The notes under the pieces were generated by a model, which was not told the DNA's origin, made no database searches, and saw only the letters and a list, made by a program, of their open reading frames with translations. 64,000 nucleotides of DNA from Hoyosella rhizosphaerae (GTDB taxonomy: Bacteria > Actinomycetota > Actinomycetes > Mycobacteriales > Mycobacteriaceae). Positions 8,307 through 17,552 of the stretch are shown piece by piece. Both the position numbers and the translations under genes were made by a program. Location: contig NZ_BMJH01000001.1 in the NCBI RefSeq assembly GCF_014643175.1, positions 806,001 through 870,000 of the forward strand. Direction: 5' to 3'. Within the stretch, counting starts at the first letter, position 1. Each line of letters begins with the position of its first letter.

Positions 8307-11300
8307 GTGAGCACCCCCACAGGCCATGCACCGCACAATTCCCGCGAAGCCAACGTCACGCCGCAGGAACTCACCGACGAGGCAGTTCAACTGGTACGCC
8401 GCTGGTTGACCGAAGGCTCAAAATTCCCCGTCGACAAATCCGCTGAGCAACTCGCCGGAGTACTCAACGACCCCAACGGTCTCGACTTCACTGTCGGCTT
8501 CGTTGACGGCGTCGTACGCCCCGAAGATCTGCGCGTCGCCGCCACCAACCTCAAAGCGCTGGCACCCATCACGCCCGGCTTCCTCCCGTGGTACATGAAG
8601 TTCGCAATCCAACTCGGCGGCATTCTTGCCGTCGTCGCACCGCACCTCGTGATCCCCATAGCCCGAAAAGTGCTGCGCCACATGGTGGGGCACCTCATCA
8701 TCGACGCCACCGACGCCAAGCTGGGCAAATCGATCACCAAAATCAAAACCGACGGAGTTCGGCTCAACATCAACCTCCTGGGCGAGGCCATTCTCGGCGA
8801 AAGGGAGGCCGCCCGCCGCCTCGATGGCACTCGCAAACTGCTCACCCGCGATGACGTTGACTACGTCTCCATCAAAGTCTCGTCAACGATGGCGCCGCAC
8901 AACCACTGGGCATTCGATGACGCCGTCACCCACGTCGTAGAAAACCTGTCCCCGCTCTATCGCATCGCCGCGAATGCCACACCGCGACACAAGTTCATCA
9001 ACCTCGACATGGAGGAATACAAAGACCTCGACCTCACCATCGCGGTCTTCACCACACTGCTTGACCAACCAGAGTTTGAGAAACTGGAAGCTGGAATCGT
9101 GCTCCAGGCATACCTGCCTGATGCTCTCGCGGCGATGATGCACCTCCAGGAGTGGGCAGCAGCACGCGTCGCCCGCGGCGGAGCCCCCATCAAGGTTCGT
9201 GTCGTCAAAGGCGCAAACCTACCCATGGAACATGCCGATGCGGACCTCCATGGCTGGCCCCTGGCAACCTGGCACACCAAACAAGAATCAGACACGTCCT
9301 ACAAGGCAGTGCTCGACTACGCTCTGCGCCCCGAGCACACCCGCAACGTCCGCATTGGCGTGGCCGGACACAACCTGTTCGATATCGCACTCGCCTGGCT
9401 GCTCGCCACCAAACGTGACGTCACCGATGGCGTCGAATTCGAAATGCTCCTCGGCATGGCCACCGGACAGGCCGAAGCAGTGCGTCGAGATGTTGGTTCG
9501 TTGCTGCTCTACACCCCAGTTGTGCACCCACGTGAGTTTGATGTCGCGATCGCGTACCTCATCCGTCGGCTTGAGGAAGGCGCATCCAAGGAAAACTTCA
9601 TGTCCGCGGTGTTTGAACTCGACAAGAACGAAGCACTCTTTGAACGCGAGAAGCAACGCTTCCTGGCGTCGGTCCACGCACTCACCGATGAAGTTCCCAC
9701 CCCGCACCGCATCCAGGACAGGAACCGGCCACAACCCCCCGCCCCACGTACAGGGTTCATCAACACTCCCGATACGGACCCGGACCTACCCGGCAACCGC
9801 GCCTGGGGTCGGGCCATCGCTGAGCGCATGGAACACTCGACGCTCGGCAGCGAGTTAGTCGAAGAATCCTGGGTCGCCACCGAAGACGAGCTCGACACCA
9901 TAATGTCGCGCGGCGCGAAAGCGGCGGCGAGTTGGCAAGCACTCACCGCAGATGAACGTGCGGAAATCCTCCACCGCGCAGGTGACGTCCTCGAACGCAA
10001 ACGCGCAGACCTTCTCGAAGTAATGGGCTCTGAATGTGGGAAAACCCTCGACCAGGGCGACCCTGAAGTGTCAGAAGCCATCGACTTCGCGCACTACTAC
10101 GCAGAACTGGGCCGCGAACTCCAGAAAACCAACGGAGCGGAGTTCGTACCCTCTGCTCTGACGGTAGTTACTCCCCCGTGGAATTTCCCCGTGGCCATTC
10201 CCGCAGGTTCAACCCTGTCCGCACTTGCCTCCGGCTCCGCAGTTGTCATCAAACCCGCTGGACCAGCGGCGCGATCAGGCGCAGTGATGGTGGAAGCATT
10301 GTGGGAAGCTGGCGTACCGCGCGACGTCTTGCAGTTTGTCCAACTCGGCGAGCGCGAATTGGGCACCCAGTTCATTTCACATCATCTCGTTGAGCGGCTC
10401 ATCCTCACCGGCGCTTACGAAACAGCGGAACTGTTTCGCTCATTCCGGCCGGACTTGCCCTTGCTCGCTGAAACATCAGGCAAGAACGCCGTCATCGTCA
10501 CGCCCTCCGCTGACCTTGACCTAGCAGCAAAAGACGTCGCATACTCTGCTTTCGGCCACGCAGGACAGAAGTGCTCGGCGGCCTCACTTGTCATCCTCGT
10601 CGGTTCAGTCTCGACGTCCAAGCGGTTCCGCAATCAACTCATCGATGCCGTGCAGTCCCTACACGTCGGATATCCGTGGGATCAGCGCACCCAAATGGGC
10701 CCGATCATTGAACCCGCCTCGGGGAAACTACTGCGCGGCCTCACAACGCTTGGCGACGGCGAAAACTGGGTGCTCAAGCCCACCCAGCTCGACAGTTCCG
10801 GAAAACTGTGGAGCCCCGGCGTGCGAGACAACGTAGAACGCGGCTCTGAGTACCACACCACCGAATACTTCGGACCCATCCTCGGCATCATGACGGCAGG
10901 GACGCTCGACGAAGCCGTCGACATGGTCAACGAGATCGACTACGGGCTCACAACCGGCCTCCACTCACTGAATCCCGACGAAATCAAGTACTGGATGAAC
11001 CACATCGAGGCCGGAAACCTGTACGTCAACCGCGGCATTACAGGCGCTATCGTGCAACGGCAACCCTTCGGCGGGTGGAAAAAATCCGCCATCGGAGCGG
11101 GCACCAAAGCAGGCGGACCGAATTACCTCGTCGGTCTCGGTACATGGAGAGATGCACCCGTCGAACCAACGCTTGCCCCAATCACCGGCCCTCCGTCTGC
11201 CATCGCGACAGCTCTAGAAGGCGTACTGAGCACAGCGGACATGGAATGGCTGCGCGCTGCGATCGCCACTGACGCTTCCGTGTGGAATTCCGAGTTCGGC

Positions 11301-11780
11301 ATCGCGTACGACCGCACCGGTCTACACGCCGAGCGAAACCTACTCCGCTACCGGACCGTCCCCGTTGTTGTCCGGTACGAGGAAGGCACATCCGGACACG
11401 GTGTCGCCGAACTCGCTCGGGTTGTGGCCGCCGGACTGCGCTGTGGCGCACACATTAGCGTGAGCAGTGCCGCTGCTCTTCCGCCAGAAATGCTCGATAT
11501 CATTGGCGCACAAGGAGTCTCCATTAACACCGAGACCACGCAACAATGGCATCAGCACGTCGCCCACCTCGCTGCGGGTGCAGCTCGGATTCGCCTCATC
11601 GGTGGGGACTACACCGCGACAGCTAAGGCCGCGAACGGCAAACCCGATATCGCGATCTACGCGTCACCTGTGGTGTCCGCTGGCCGCGTTGAAATGTTGC
11701 CTTTCCTTCGTGAACAGGCAGTTTCCATCACGGCTCACCGGTACGGCACACCCAACCACTTGACCGACAACATCATCTAA
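8307..11780 (+). CDS. putA: Bifunctional proline dehydrogenase / glutamate-semialdehyde dehydrogenase
   Basis: 1157 residues from the GTG at 8307, fixed by AGAGGAGG at 8291-8298. The N-terminal part is the FAD-dependent proline dehydrogenase barrel (DVDYVSIKVSS, VLQAYLPDA, RVVKGAN). The second half is an aldehyde dehydrogenase with PPWNFPVAIPAG, catalytic Glu in LAETSGKNAV and nucleophile Cys in GHAGQKCSAASL. Proline is oxidised to P5C and then, by channelling, to glutamate, feeding electrons to quinone. There is no N-terminal RHH DNA-binding domain, so regulation must come from another protein, probably the neighbouring LysR. Stand-alone PRODH and P5CDH are common in many actinobacteria, so a fused PutA is worth noting. 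Confidence 0.95.
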   Translation: MSTPTGHAPHNSREANVTPQELTDEAVQLVRRWLTEGSKFPVDKSAEQLAGVLNDPNGLDFTVGFVDGVVRPEDLRVAATNLKALAPITPGFLPWYMKFAIQLGGILAVVAPHLVIPIARKVLRHMVGHLIIDATDAKLGKSITKIKTDGVRLNINLLGEAILGEREAARRLDGTRKLLTRDDVDYVSIKVSSTMAPHNHWAFDDAVTHVVENLSPLYRIAANATPRHKFINLDMEEYKDLDLTIAVFTTLLDQPEFEKLEAGIVLQAYLPDALAAMMHLQEWAAARVARGGAPIKVRVVKGANLPMEHADADLHGWPLATWHTKQESDTSYKAVLDYALRPEHTRNVRIGVAGHNLFDIALAWLLATKRDVTDGVEFEMLLGMATGQAEAVRRDVGSLLLYTPVVHPREFDVAIAYLIRRLEEGASKENFMSAVFELDKNEALFEREKQRFLASVHALTDEVPTPHRIQDRNRPQPPAPRTGFINTPDTDPDLPGNRAWGRAIAERMEHSTLGSELVEESWVATEDELDTIMSRGAKAAASWQALTADERAEILHRAGDVLERKRADLLEVMGSECGKTLDQGDPEVSEAIDFAHYYAELGRELQKTNGAEFVPSALTVVTPPWNFPVAIPAGSTLSALASGSAVVIKPAGPAARSGAVMVEALWEAGVPRDVLQFVQLGERELGTQFISHHLVERLILTGAYETAELFRSFRPDLPLLAETSGKNAVIVTPSADLDLAAKDVAYSAFGHAGQKCSAASLVILVGSVSTSKRFRNQLIDAVQSLHVGYPWDQRTQMGPIIEPASGKLLRGLTTLGDGENWVLKPTQLDSSGKLWSPGVRDNVERGSEYHTTEYFGPILGIMTAGTLDEAVDMVNEIDYGLTTGLHSLNPDEIKYWMNHIEAGNLYVNRGITGAIVQRQPFGGWKKSAIGAGTKAGGPNYLVGLGTWRDAPVEPTLAPITGPPSAIATALEGVLSTADMEWLRAAIATDASVWNSEFGIAYDRTGLHAERNLLRYRTVPVVVRYEEGTSGHGVAELARVVAAGLRCGAHISVSSAAALPPEMLDIIGAQGVSINTETTQQWHQHVAHLAAGAARIRLIGGDYTATAKAANGKPDIAIYASPVVSAGRVEMLPFLREQAVSITAHRYGTPNHLTDNII

Positions 11781-11785
11781 AAAAC

Positions 11786-11827
11786 CTGGGTGGGGTGCCT
11801 AGTAATAAAACTTGGCACCCCACCCAG
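11786..11827. terminator. Bidirectional terminator between putA and the 663-aa protein gene
   Basis: A perfect 14-bp stem: CTGGGTGGGGTGCC (11786-11799) and GGCACCCCACCCAG (11814-11827) around a 14-nt loop. On the minus strand it is followed by GTTTTTT, on the plus strand by a weaker CTCCACCTTT. It separates two convergent genes and can stop transcription from both. Confidence 0.88.
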
Positions 11828-11839
11828 CTCCACCTTTAA

Positions 11840-13831
11840 CTACTCGGGGATGCGGTCCGCAGCCCAGCTCCCGTACGCAAGTGCGCGCACCGTCTCAATT
11901 TCAGACTCCGGCACTGGCGTATCGCTCAGCGAACCCGCCGCGTCATCGTGGAAAATGTAGAGCCGCGACACCATCTCGGCGAACGGCAACGATGCCTCAC
12001 CGAAACGCTCACCGTGCCCCTGCGTCGACACCAGAACTCCGTTGCCCCAGTTCTGCCGACTGTCATTGTTCGGGTTGTAAAAATACACACGCATCTCGCC
12101 TTCTTGATCAAGGCCAACTCGAATGAGTGTGATGGCATGCCACCCGACAAACACTGCCGAACTATCCGTCACCGCTAATCCCGCCGGTTGCGGATGAATC
12201 AGAGGCTGGTTTCCGTTGTACAGCGGGTGATAACTCGCGTAGAACTCCCGGACAAATCCTTCGTAGTCACGCAGCTTTCCTGTCGCCACATCTACCGCGA
12301 TGTAGAACTCGCGGCCCACCCACCAACCGTGAAACTCAGGGTTGATCCACCGATGGGGGTCTTCTCCACGGTCGGAACACAGCCGTCCCATTTCGCCATA
12401 AATCCGGTCCAAGTGCGGCACGAGGATCGTCGACACGGCATCCGTATCGAGCATTGACGATCGTGCCAACGCGTCTGGCAGTTCGGCGGACGAAATCGGG
12501 GTGCCTTCAAAATGCATGAGCACCGTATCTTGCCGAGTTGCGTGGAAAAGCACATGCAATAGATACGCGGGATCGCTGTATGACCACATCGAAATCGCCC
12601 GAGCTGACTGGCACGTCGGGTTGTTTCCTTGCCCGATCCCCAAAGGCAGCCCGAGGGCGAGGATAGTCCCAGCGAGCAAGTGCACCCGTGGTGGAAGCGC
12701 TGCACCAAAAGTGGCCGTCAGTGCCGCACTTGCCTTCTCGGAAGGCTGCAACGCAATTTGCCGCCACAGCCCAGGTGCGATGGGCGGCGAATACAGAATC
12801 CCGCGCTCCAACAAGTTTACCAGCCCGTACAGCGCCTGCGCTGTCCCCGGATGAATCGCCTCGACGATCAGGTGGTGCACCAAATCCGAGTAACACTGCA
12901 ATGCGTCCTGGCCCGTGCTGCTCAGTCCTAGTGCAGTAGGCAATAGCGTTACCTGACCAGTGTCGAGAATCCACCGCACAAACAATGCGTGGTAATCCGA
13001 CACAAGCCCAGTATCGAGCATCGCTCGCGCAAGCCCTGAAGCTTCTTGCTGCAACCCAGGGAAATCAATCGTTTCCAGCCGAGATTGGTACTCGGTAAGC
13101 CCAGGATCGTCACGACACGTTTGTGTAGGGCCAAACAGTGAACTGATGAGCCGGTCTGCTCCCAGCCGCGCGTCACCGAGGCTTCCCGCCCCATTCGCCA
13201 TCGTGATCGCGATTTCAGTGATCATCGCTTTTACGTGGCCGACTTGGATGGGGCGTTGCGCGAGAATCCGCCAGATCTCGTCGATCAAACTCTGCAGGAT
13301 GTCGTCAAAACCGATGTGATTCAGCAAAAACTGAAACAACTCCGACACTGCACCGTCGAGTGGCCCGGCCTTTACGCGCGCCGCTTCATCCATCATTCCG
13401 AAGACGCGCTCAAGGTTCATCGCCAACACTTGTGTCAAGAAGTGGCGCGCTAGGTCCCCTGACAACTCGGTGCTGTGCATCCGCCCGGTGGCAACGGCGA
13501 GCATGCGCAATTCGCTCAGGCATTCAATGGTGATGGTCTGCGCTGAACCACCGCGCATCGTTGCCGTGACCAACCCTGGAATTAAGGAAGCCGGGGCGGC
13601 CCAATCTGTACCGGCGAATACTCCGGCCCGATCAAGCCGGGGCGCCATCTCATATAACACTTCGATGCCACCTGATTTGGTGAGCAGCCGACGCGCGACA
13701 TCAATGACCGGTGCCTGATGGTTGGACTTAGCGAACGCACTTGCCTGCTCAAGACGTGACACGGCGTGCTCAAGTTTTTCCGTGAGCTTGCCGACGCCGG
13801 GGTCAGTAACAACGGACTCCGCAGAGTTCAC
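11840..13831 (-). CDS. Putative papain-like cysteine hydrolase with long helical N-terminus
   Basis: 663 residues from a GTG at 13831 behind GAGAGGTGG. I recognise no named family. Residues 1-390 look all-helical. From about 395 the sequence GQGNNPTCQSARAISMWS places Gln401 six residues before Cys407, the papain spacing of oxyanion Gln and nucleophile. His565 in FVGWHAITLIRVG resembles the papain xHAVxxVG strand, and YNPNNDSRQNWGNG (Asn586) could supply the Asn. A thiol peptidase, amidase or transglutaminase activity is inference. The gene lies 20 bp behind the ATP-grasp gene, so the two almost certainly form an operon. There is no signal peptide. Confidence 0.6.
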   Translation of the reverse strand: MNSAESVVTDPGVGKLTEKLEHAVSRLEQASAFAKSNHQAPVIDVARRLLTKSGGIEVLYEMAPRLDRAGVFAGTDWAAPASLIPGLVTATMRGGSAQTITIECLSELRMLAVATGRMHSTELSGDLARHFLTQVLAMNLERVFGMMDEAARVKAGPLDGAVSELFQFLLNHIGFDDILQSLIDEIWRILAQRPIQVGHVKAMITEIAITMANGAGSLGDARLGADRLISSLFGPTQTCRDDPGLTEYQSRLETIDFPGLQQEASGLARAMLDTGLVSDYHALFVRWILDTGQVTLLPTALGLSSTGQDALQCYSDLVHHLIVEAIHPGTAQALYGLVNLLERGILYSPPIAPGLWRQIALQPSEKASAALTATFGAALPPRVHLLAGTILALGLPLGIGQGNNPTCQSARAISMWSYSDPAYLLHVLFHATRQDTVLMHFEGTPISSAELPDALARSSMLDTDAVSTILVPHLDRIYGEMGRLCSDRGEDPHRWINPEFHGWWVGREFYIAVDVATGKLRDYEGFVREFYASYHPLYNGNQPLIHPQPAGLAVTDSSAVFVGWHAITLIRVGLDQEGEMRVYFYNPNNDSRQNWGNGVLVSTQGHGERFGEASLPFAEMVSRLYIFHDDAAGSLSDTPVPESEIETVRALAYGSWAADRIPE

Positions 13832-13851
13832 GTCTCAGTCCACCTCTCGTG

Positions 13852-15075
13852 TCATACGTAAAAGTCAAGCTCTTCTTGCCTGGTAAGTAGTTCCTTCATG
13901 CGATCAGGATCGTCGCCGAAGAAGTACACCAGACCCCAGTGGGTGCCAAACGCCGAACGCTTCGTCACCTGATTAGCCACAGGTGGTGTGAGTTCGTGGA
14001 AATCAAAGTACTCGTCGTCTTCAGTCTCCGAGGGAATCTCGAGTTCGCTCACGACACGGCGCCGTGGGTAGACACCGAAGCAACCAGCGTGGCCTTTAGC
14101 ATCGACCACTGGTGTGGGGAAGAAAGCTTCGATTTCTTCTTCTGTTGTCTTCGGGTCGAACATCAACACCAACGCCTGGTACGCGTTGAAACCGTATGAA
14201 CGCTCAAGAAGTTCAAAAACCTTGAAGCCGGGCGGCCGGTAGGCGACCTCGCCGAAATACATTTTGCCGTCGCTGGTGACAAAGTATTCGGGGTGAATGA
14301 ACCCGAAATCAATATCGAATGTTTCGATGAGTTTTTCGATCTCTTCGGTAATCCGCGGGCGCCACTTCTCCAACTCGGGGCTGGCAGGCACAAACACTGA
14401 ATATCCGAGGCGGACGTACTCGGAAATATTGAGGAATCGAATCTTGCGATCCTGCACCCACGCCTCGACTGCGAATTCCCACCCGTCAAGGTGGCTTTCG
14501 AGCAGCGCTGGGAATTCATCGTCATTGATATTCGCGACGTCTTCCACAGTCGAAATGACTCGGTGACCTAAGCAGCCGGCCTGATCGAAGGCCTTGAGGT
14601 GAATAGGATCGTTCGGGTCACCATCGAGTTTCAGCAAGGTTTGGTTTACGCGCTTGAGGAATCGGACCACATCATCACGGTCGTGTGCTTCCTCGAAGAT
14701 GCCCACGCGGATTCCGCCGAGTTGAGCGCGGCGCTTCATCAACGCCTTGTCGCGGAACAACATTGCCTGACCGTGCAGCCTGGGGTTACCGTGCAACACG
14801 GCATTGATGGCCCCAGCCCATTCCACGGTTTCTTCGAATAGTGGAATTGCGGCGTCAACACCCATGTCTTTGAGTGTTTGAGCGATTTCTAGCGAACGAT
14901 CATTTAAGCGTTCAAAGTTCCAGCACACAAACGGAATATTGTTTTCTTTGGCGTAGTCTTCAGCCCATTCAGGTGCGACTACAACGTACCGTCGGTCGAA
15001 ACGCTCTACAGCGTCTATCGCACCGAGGCTCCAACCAAGAAGTGCAACATAGCCCTTTTCGGGATCTTTCTCCAT
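13852..15075 (-). CDS. ATP-grasp domain protein (carboxylate-amine ligase type)
   Basis: 407 residues from the ATG at 15075, set by GGAGGAG 9 nt upstream. The N-terminal 110 residues form a pre-ATP-grasp alpha/beta domain (VALLGWSLGAID). Then come the ATP-binding strands (LLKLDGDP, HLKAFDQAGCLGHRV), a central WEFAVEAWV segment and the metal-ligand region HPEYFVTSDGKMYFGEVAYR, matching the E...E-x-N/Y-x-R pattern of ATP-grasp ligases. Such enzymes join a carboxylate to an amine or thiol through an acyl phosphate. The substrate is unknown. It is the first gene of an operon with the putative cysteine hydrolase, suggesting that one makes and the other breaks or trims an amide. Confidence 0.8.
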   Translation of the reverse strand: MEKDPEKGYVALLGWSLGAIDAVERFDRRYVVVAPEWAEDYAKENNIPFVCWNFERLNDRSLEIAQTLKDMGVDAAIPLFEETVEWAGAINAVLHGNPRLHGQAMLFRDKALMKRRAQLGGIRVGIFEEAHDRDDVVRFLKRVNQTLLKLDGDPNDPIHLKAFDQAGCLGHRVISTVEDVANINDDEFPALLESHLDGWEFAVEAWVQDRKIRFLNISEYVRLGYSVFVPASPELEKWRPRITEEIEKLIETFDIDFGFIHPEYFVTSDGKMYFGEVAYRPPGFKVFELLERSYGFNAYQALVLMFDPKTTEEEIEAFFPTPVVDAKGHAGCFGVYPRRRVVSELEIPSETEDDEYFDFHELTPPVANQVTKRSAFGTHWGLVYFFGDDPDRMKELLTRQEELDFYV

Positions 15076-15461
15076 GCTCTTCAACTCCTCCAATGTAGGT
15101 TTCGAGCGGTGATCGATCTATCGGCCACAGTTCCCTAGCCTGCCACCGTTGACGACTAACCGCCACCATCGCTCCGGCCGTGGACGTGGCTACGGACTTC
15201 GTGCAGAGAGCGCATCACCCAACCAACATTGACCGAACTTCGCAACCTAAATTCAACAACGCAAACACCGTGTATCACCAGGCGTTATGCAGTCATAATT
15301 CCGCTGCTTTTCCGTTCAGAACACACATCTGCGTCACGAACGCGAATGCGCGGTAATGGGGCGCCTCTTGTTTCCCGAACGCTACGGCGTGTCGCCCATG
15401 CCTACTCACAACGGGGGGTTCAGCCGGGGTGAATGTCAGCCGCATCGGGCAGGATGTGCAC
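15076..15461. other. Intergenic region between the ATP-grasp operon and recQ
   Basis: 386 bp, divergent promoters for the ATP-grasp operon and recQ. I see no RNA gene, no convincing small coding region and no strong dyad. The region is somewhat less GC-rich around 15230-15310, consistent with promoters. Confidence 0.4.
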
Positions 15462-17552
15462 ATGCTTCAAAACGATCTCCGGGCCCGCGCTGACGAACTG
15501 CTACGCAAACTCGCTGGCGAACACGCTCAGCTACGCGACGATCAATGGTTGGCGATCGAGGCGCTGGTCGCCCACAACCGCCGCGCCCTCGTAGTGCAAC
15601 GCACCGGGTGGGGAAAATCGGCGGTGTACTTCATATCGGCTAAATTGCTTCGCGCATCGGGGCGAGGTCCGACAGTAATCGTGTCGCCTCTCTTGGCTTT
15701 GATGCGAAACCAGGTAGCCGCAGCCCAGCGAGCAGACGTCGTTGCAGCGACCATCAACTCAGGCAATATCACCGAGTGGTCAGCGATTCACGAACGTATT
15801 GCTGGAGGCGAGATCGATGTACTCCTCGTCAGCCCTGAGCGGCTCAACAACCCCGATTTTCGTGACCAGGTTCTACCCCACCTGGCACGCGACGCCGGGC
15901 TGGTCGTCGTCGACGAAGCACATTGCGTATCTGACTGGGGCCACGATTTTCGCCCCGACTACCGCCGCATACGCACGCTCCTCACCGAACTCGAACCCAA
16001 TACCCCCGTGCTTGCCACCACCGCAACTGCGAATGACCGAGTAGTCACAGACGTCGCAGCTCAACTTGGTGTCGGTGGTGACGACGAAACCCTCATTCTT
16101 CGGGGAGGACTCGATCGCGAGTCACTGCATCTGAGCGTTCTTAACGTCGGTGGTGGTGCCCGACGTGCAGCGTGGGTAGCGCAACACCTCAACGACCTGC
16201 CTGGCAGCGGAATTGTGTACACCCTCACTGTCTCCGCGGCGGAGGACCTGGCTGCGTTGCTCACCGACCAGGGTCATAGCGTGGCGGCGTACACCGGCAA
16301 AACCGACACAGCTGAACGCGAGCAACTCGAATCGGACCTTTTAAACAACGAGGTCAAGGCACTGATTGCGACGTCCGCACTCGGGATGGGCTTCGACAAA
16401 CCTGACCTTGGTTTTGTGTTGCACGTAGGCGCACCGTCGTCACCCATTTCGTATTACCAGCACATTGGCCGCGCTGGACGGTCCGCCCAAAGAGCAGAAG
16501 TGATTTTGCTACCAGCGGCCGAGGATCGCGACATTTGGCGCTACTTCGCTTCGGTAGCATTCCCACCAGAGGAATCTGTCAAAAGCGTCTTGGCAGCGCT
16601 ACGAACCGACCGTGCATTGTCCACGCCCGCGTTGGAACCGTTGGTCGACCTGGGTCGCAGTCGGCTAGAAATGGTGCTCAAAGTTCTTGACGTGGATGGC
16701 GCCGTCAAACGTGTCAAAGGCGGGTGGATCAGCACAGGTGCCGAATGGACCTACGACTACGAACGCTACGGACGGCTCAGTGAGGCACGGGATTCGGAAC
16801 AACGCGCCATGCTCGACTACGCCGAACTGAAAACCTGTCGGATGGTGTTTCTTCGTCGGCAACTTGACGATCCTTTGCTCGGTACGAATCCCGCGCCGTG
16901 TGGTCGCTGCGACAACTGTGGGGGCGCACGATTTAGCGCAACGATTTCCGACAGCACCACAGCAGCCACCGATGCGAGGTTGTCCCGCCCCGGCGTCACC
17001 CTCGCTCCGCGCAAACAGTGGCCAACAGGGATGCGCAGTCTTGGGGTGGCGCTGAGCGGGAAAATCCACACTGGTGCCGAACAAGGCCGGGCTATTGGCC
17101 GACTGACAGACCTTGGTTGGGGGCAGCGCCTGCGAACGCTTCTCCAACAGCCCGACGGGCCCGTAGACGAGGACGTCGTGTCGGCCGCGGTGGAGGTCCT
17201 CAAGGCGTGGAACTGGGGACAACGCCCAAGTGCCGTCCTAGCGATGCCACATCACACCCACCCAATACTGACCGAGACACTTGCTCAACGGCTCGCTCAA
17301 GTAGGGAAACTGGACTTTCTTGGCGTCCTACCGCGTCGTGCGAACCACCCAGTCGCCAACGCGCACAACTCCGCCTACCGCGTGGCCGCGCTACATGAGA
17401 GCTGGGAACCACCGCACGTGGCTGAAACTGGTCCGATCCTGTTAGTCGACGCGACCACAGATACTGGGTGGACGTTCACCGTCGCCGCTCATTCACTCCG
17501 GCAAGCGGGTGCGCCCGCTGTACTGCCGTTCGCCATAGCTAGCGTCAGTTAA
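15462..17552 (+). CDS. recQ: RecQ-family ATP-dependent DNA helicase with phosphoribosyltransferase-like tail
   Basis: 696 residues from the ATG at 15462; a GTG at 15429 would add 11. Visible SF2 motifs: RTGWGKSAVYF (Walker A), VVDEAHCVSDWGHDFRPDY (DEAH box and aromatic-rich loop), TTATAND, ALGMGFDKPD and HIGRAGR. A four-Cys zinc site (CRMVFLRRQ ... CGRCDNC) marks RecQ. There is no clear HRDC domain. The last 150 residues are different and end in PILLVDATTDTGWTFTVAA, which resembles the PRPP loop of phosphoribosyltransferases, a tail seen in actinobacterial RecQ-like helicases. It unwinds DNA in repair. The stop overlaps that of the convergent lipoprotein gene. Confidence 0.9.
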   Translation: MLQNDLRARADELLRKLAGEHAQLRDDQWLAIEALVAHNRRALVVQRTGWGKSAVYFISAKLLRASGRGPTVIVSPLLALMRNQVAAAQRADVVAATINSGNITEWSAIHERIAGGEIDVLLVSPERLNNPDFRDQVLPHLARDAGLVVVDEAHCVSDWGHDFRPDYRRIRTLLTELEPNTPVLATTATANDRVVTDVAAQLGVGGDDETLILRGGLDRESLHLSVLNVGGGARRAAWVAQHLNDLPGSGIVYTLTVSAAEDLAALLTDQGHSVAAYTGKTDTAEREQLESDLLNNEVKALIATSALGMGFDKPDLGFVLHVGAPSSPISYYQHIGRAGRSAQRAEVILLPAAEDRDIWRYFASVAFPPEESVKSVLAALRTDRALSTPALEPLVDLGRSRLEMVLKVLDVDGAVKRVKGGWISTGAEWTYDYERYGRLSEARDSEQRAMLDYAELKTCRMVFLRRQLDDPLLGTNPAPCGRCDNCGGARFSATISDSTTAATDARLSRPGVTLAPRKQWPTGMRSLGVALSGKIHTGAEQGRAIGRLTDLGWGQRLRTLLQQPDGPVDEDVVSAAVEVLKAWNWGQRPSAVLAMPHHTHPILTETLAQRLAQVGKLDFLGVLPRRANHPVANAHNSAYRVAALHESWEPPHVAETGPILLVDATTDTGWTFTVAAHSLRQAGAPAVLPFAIASVS

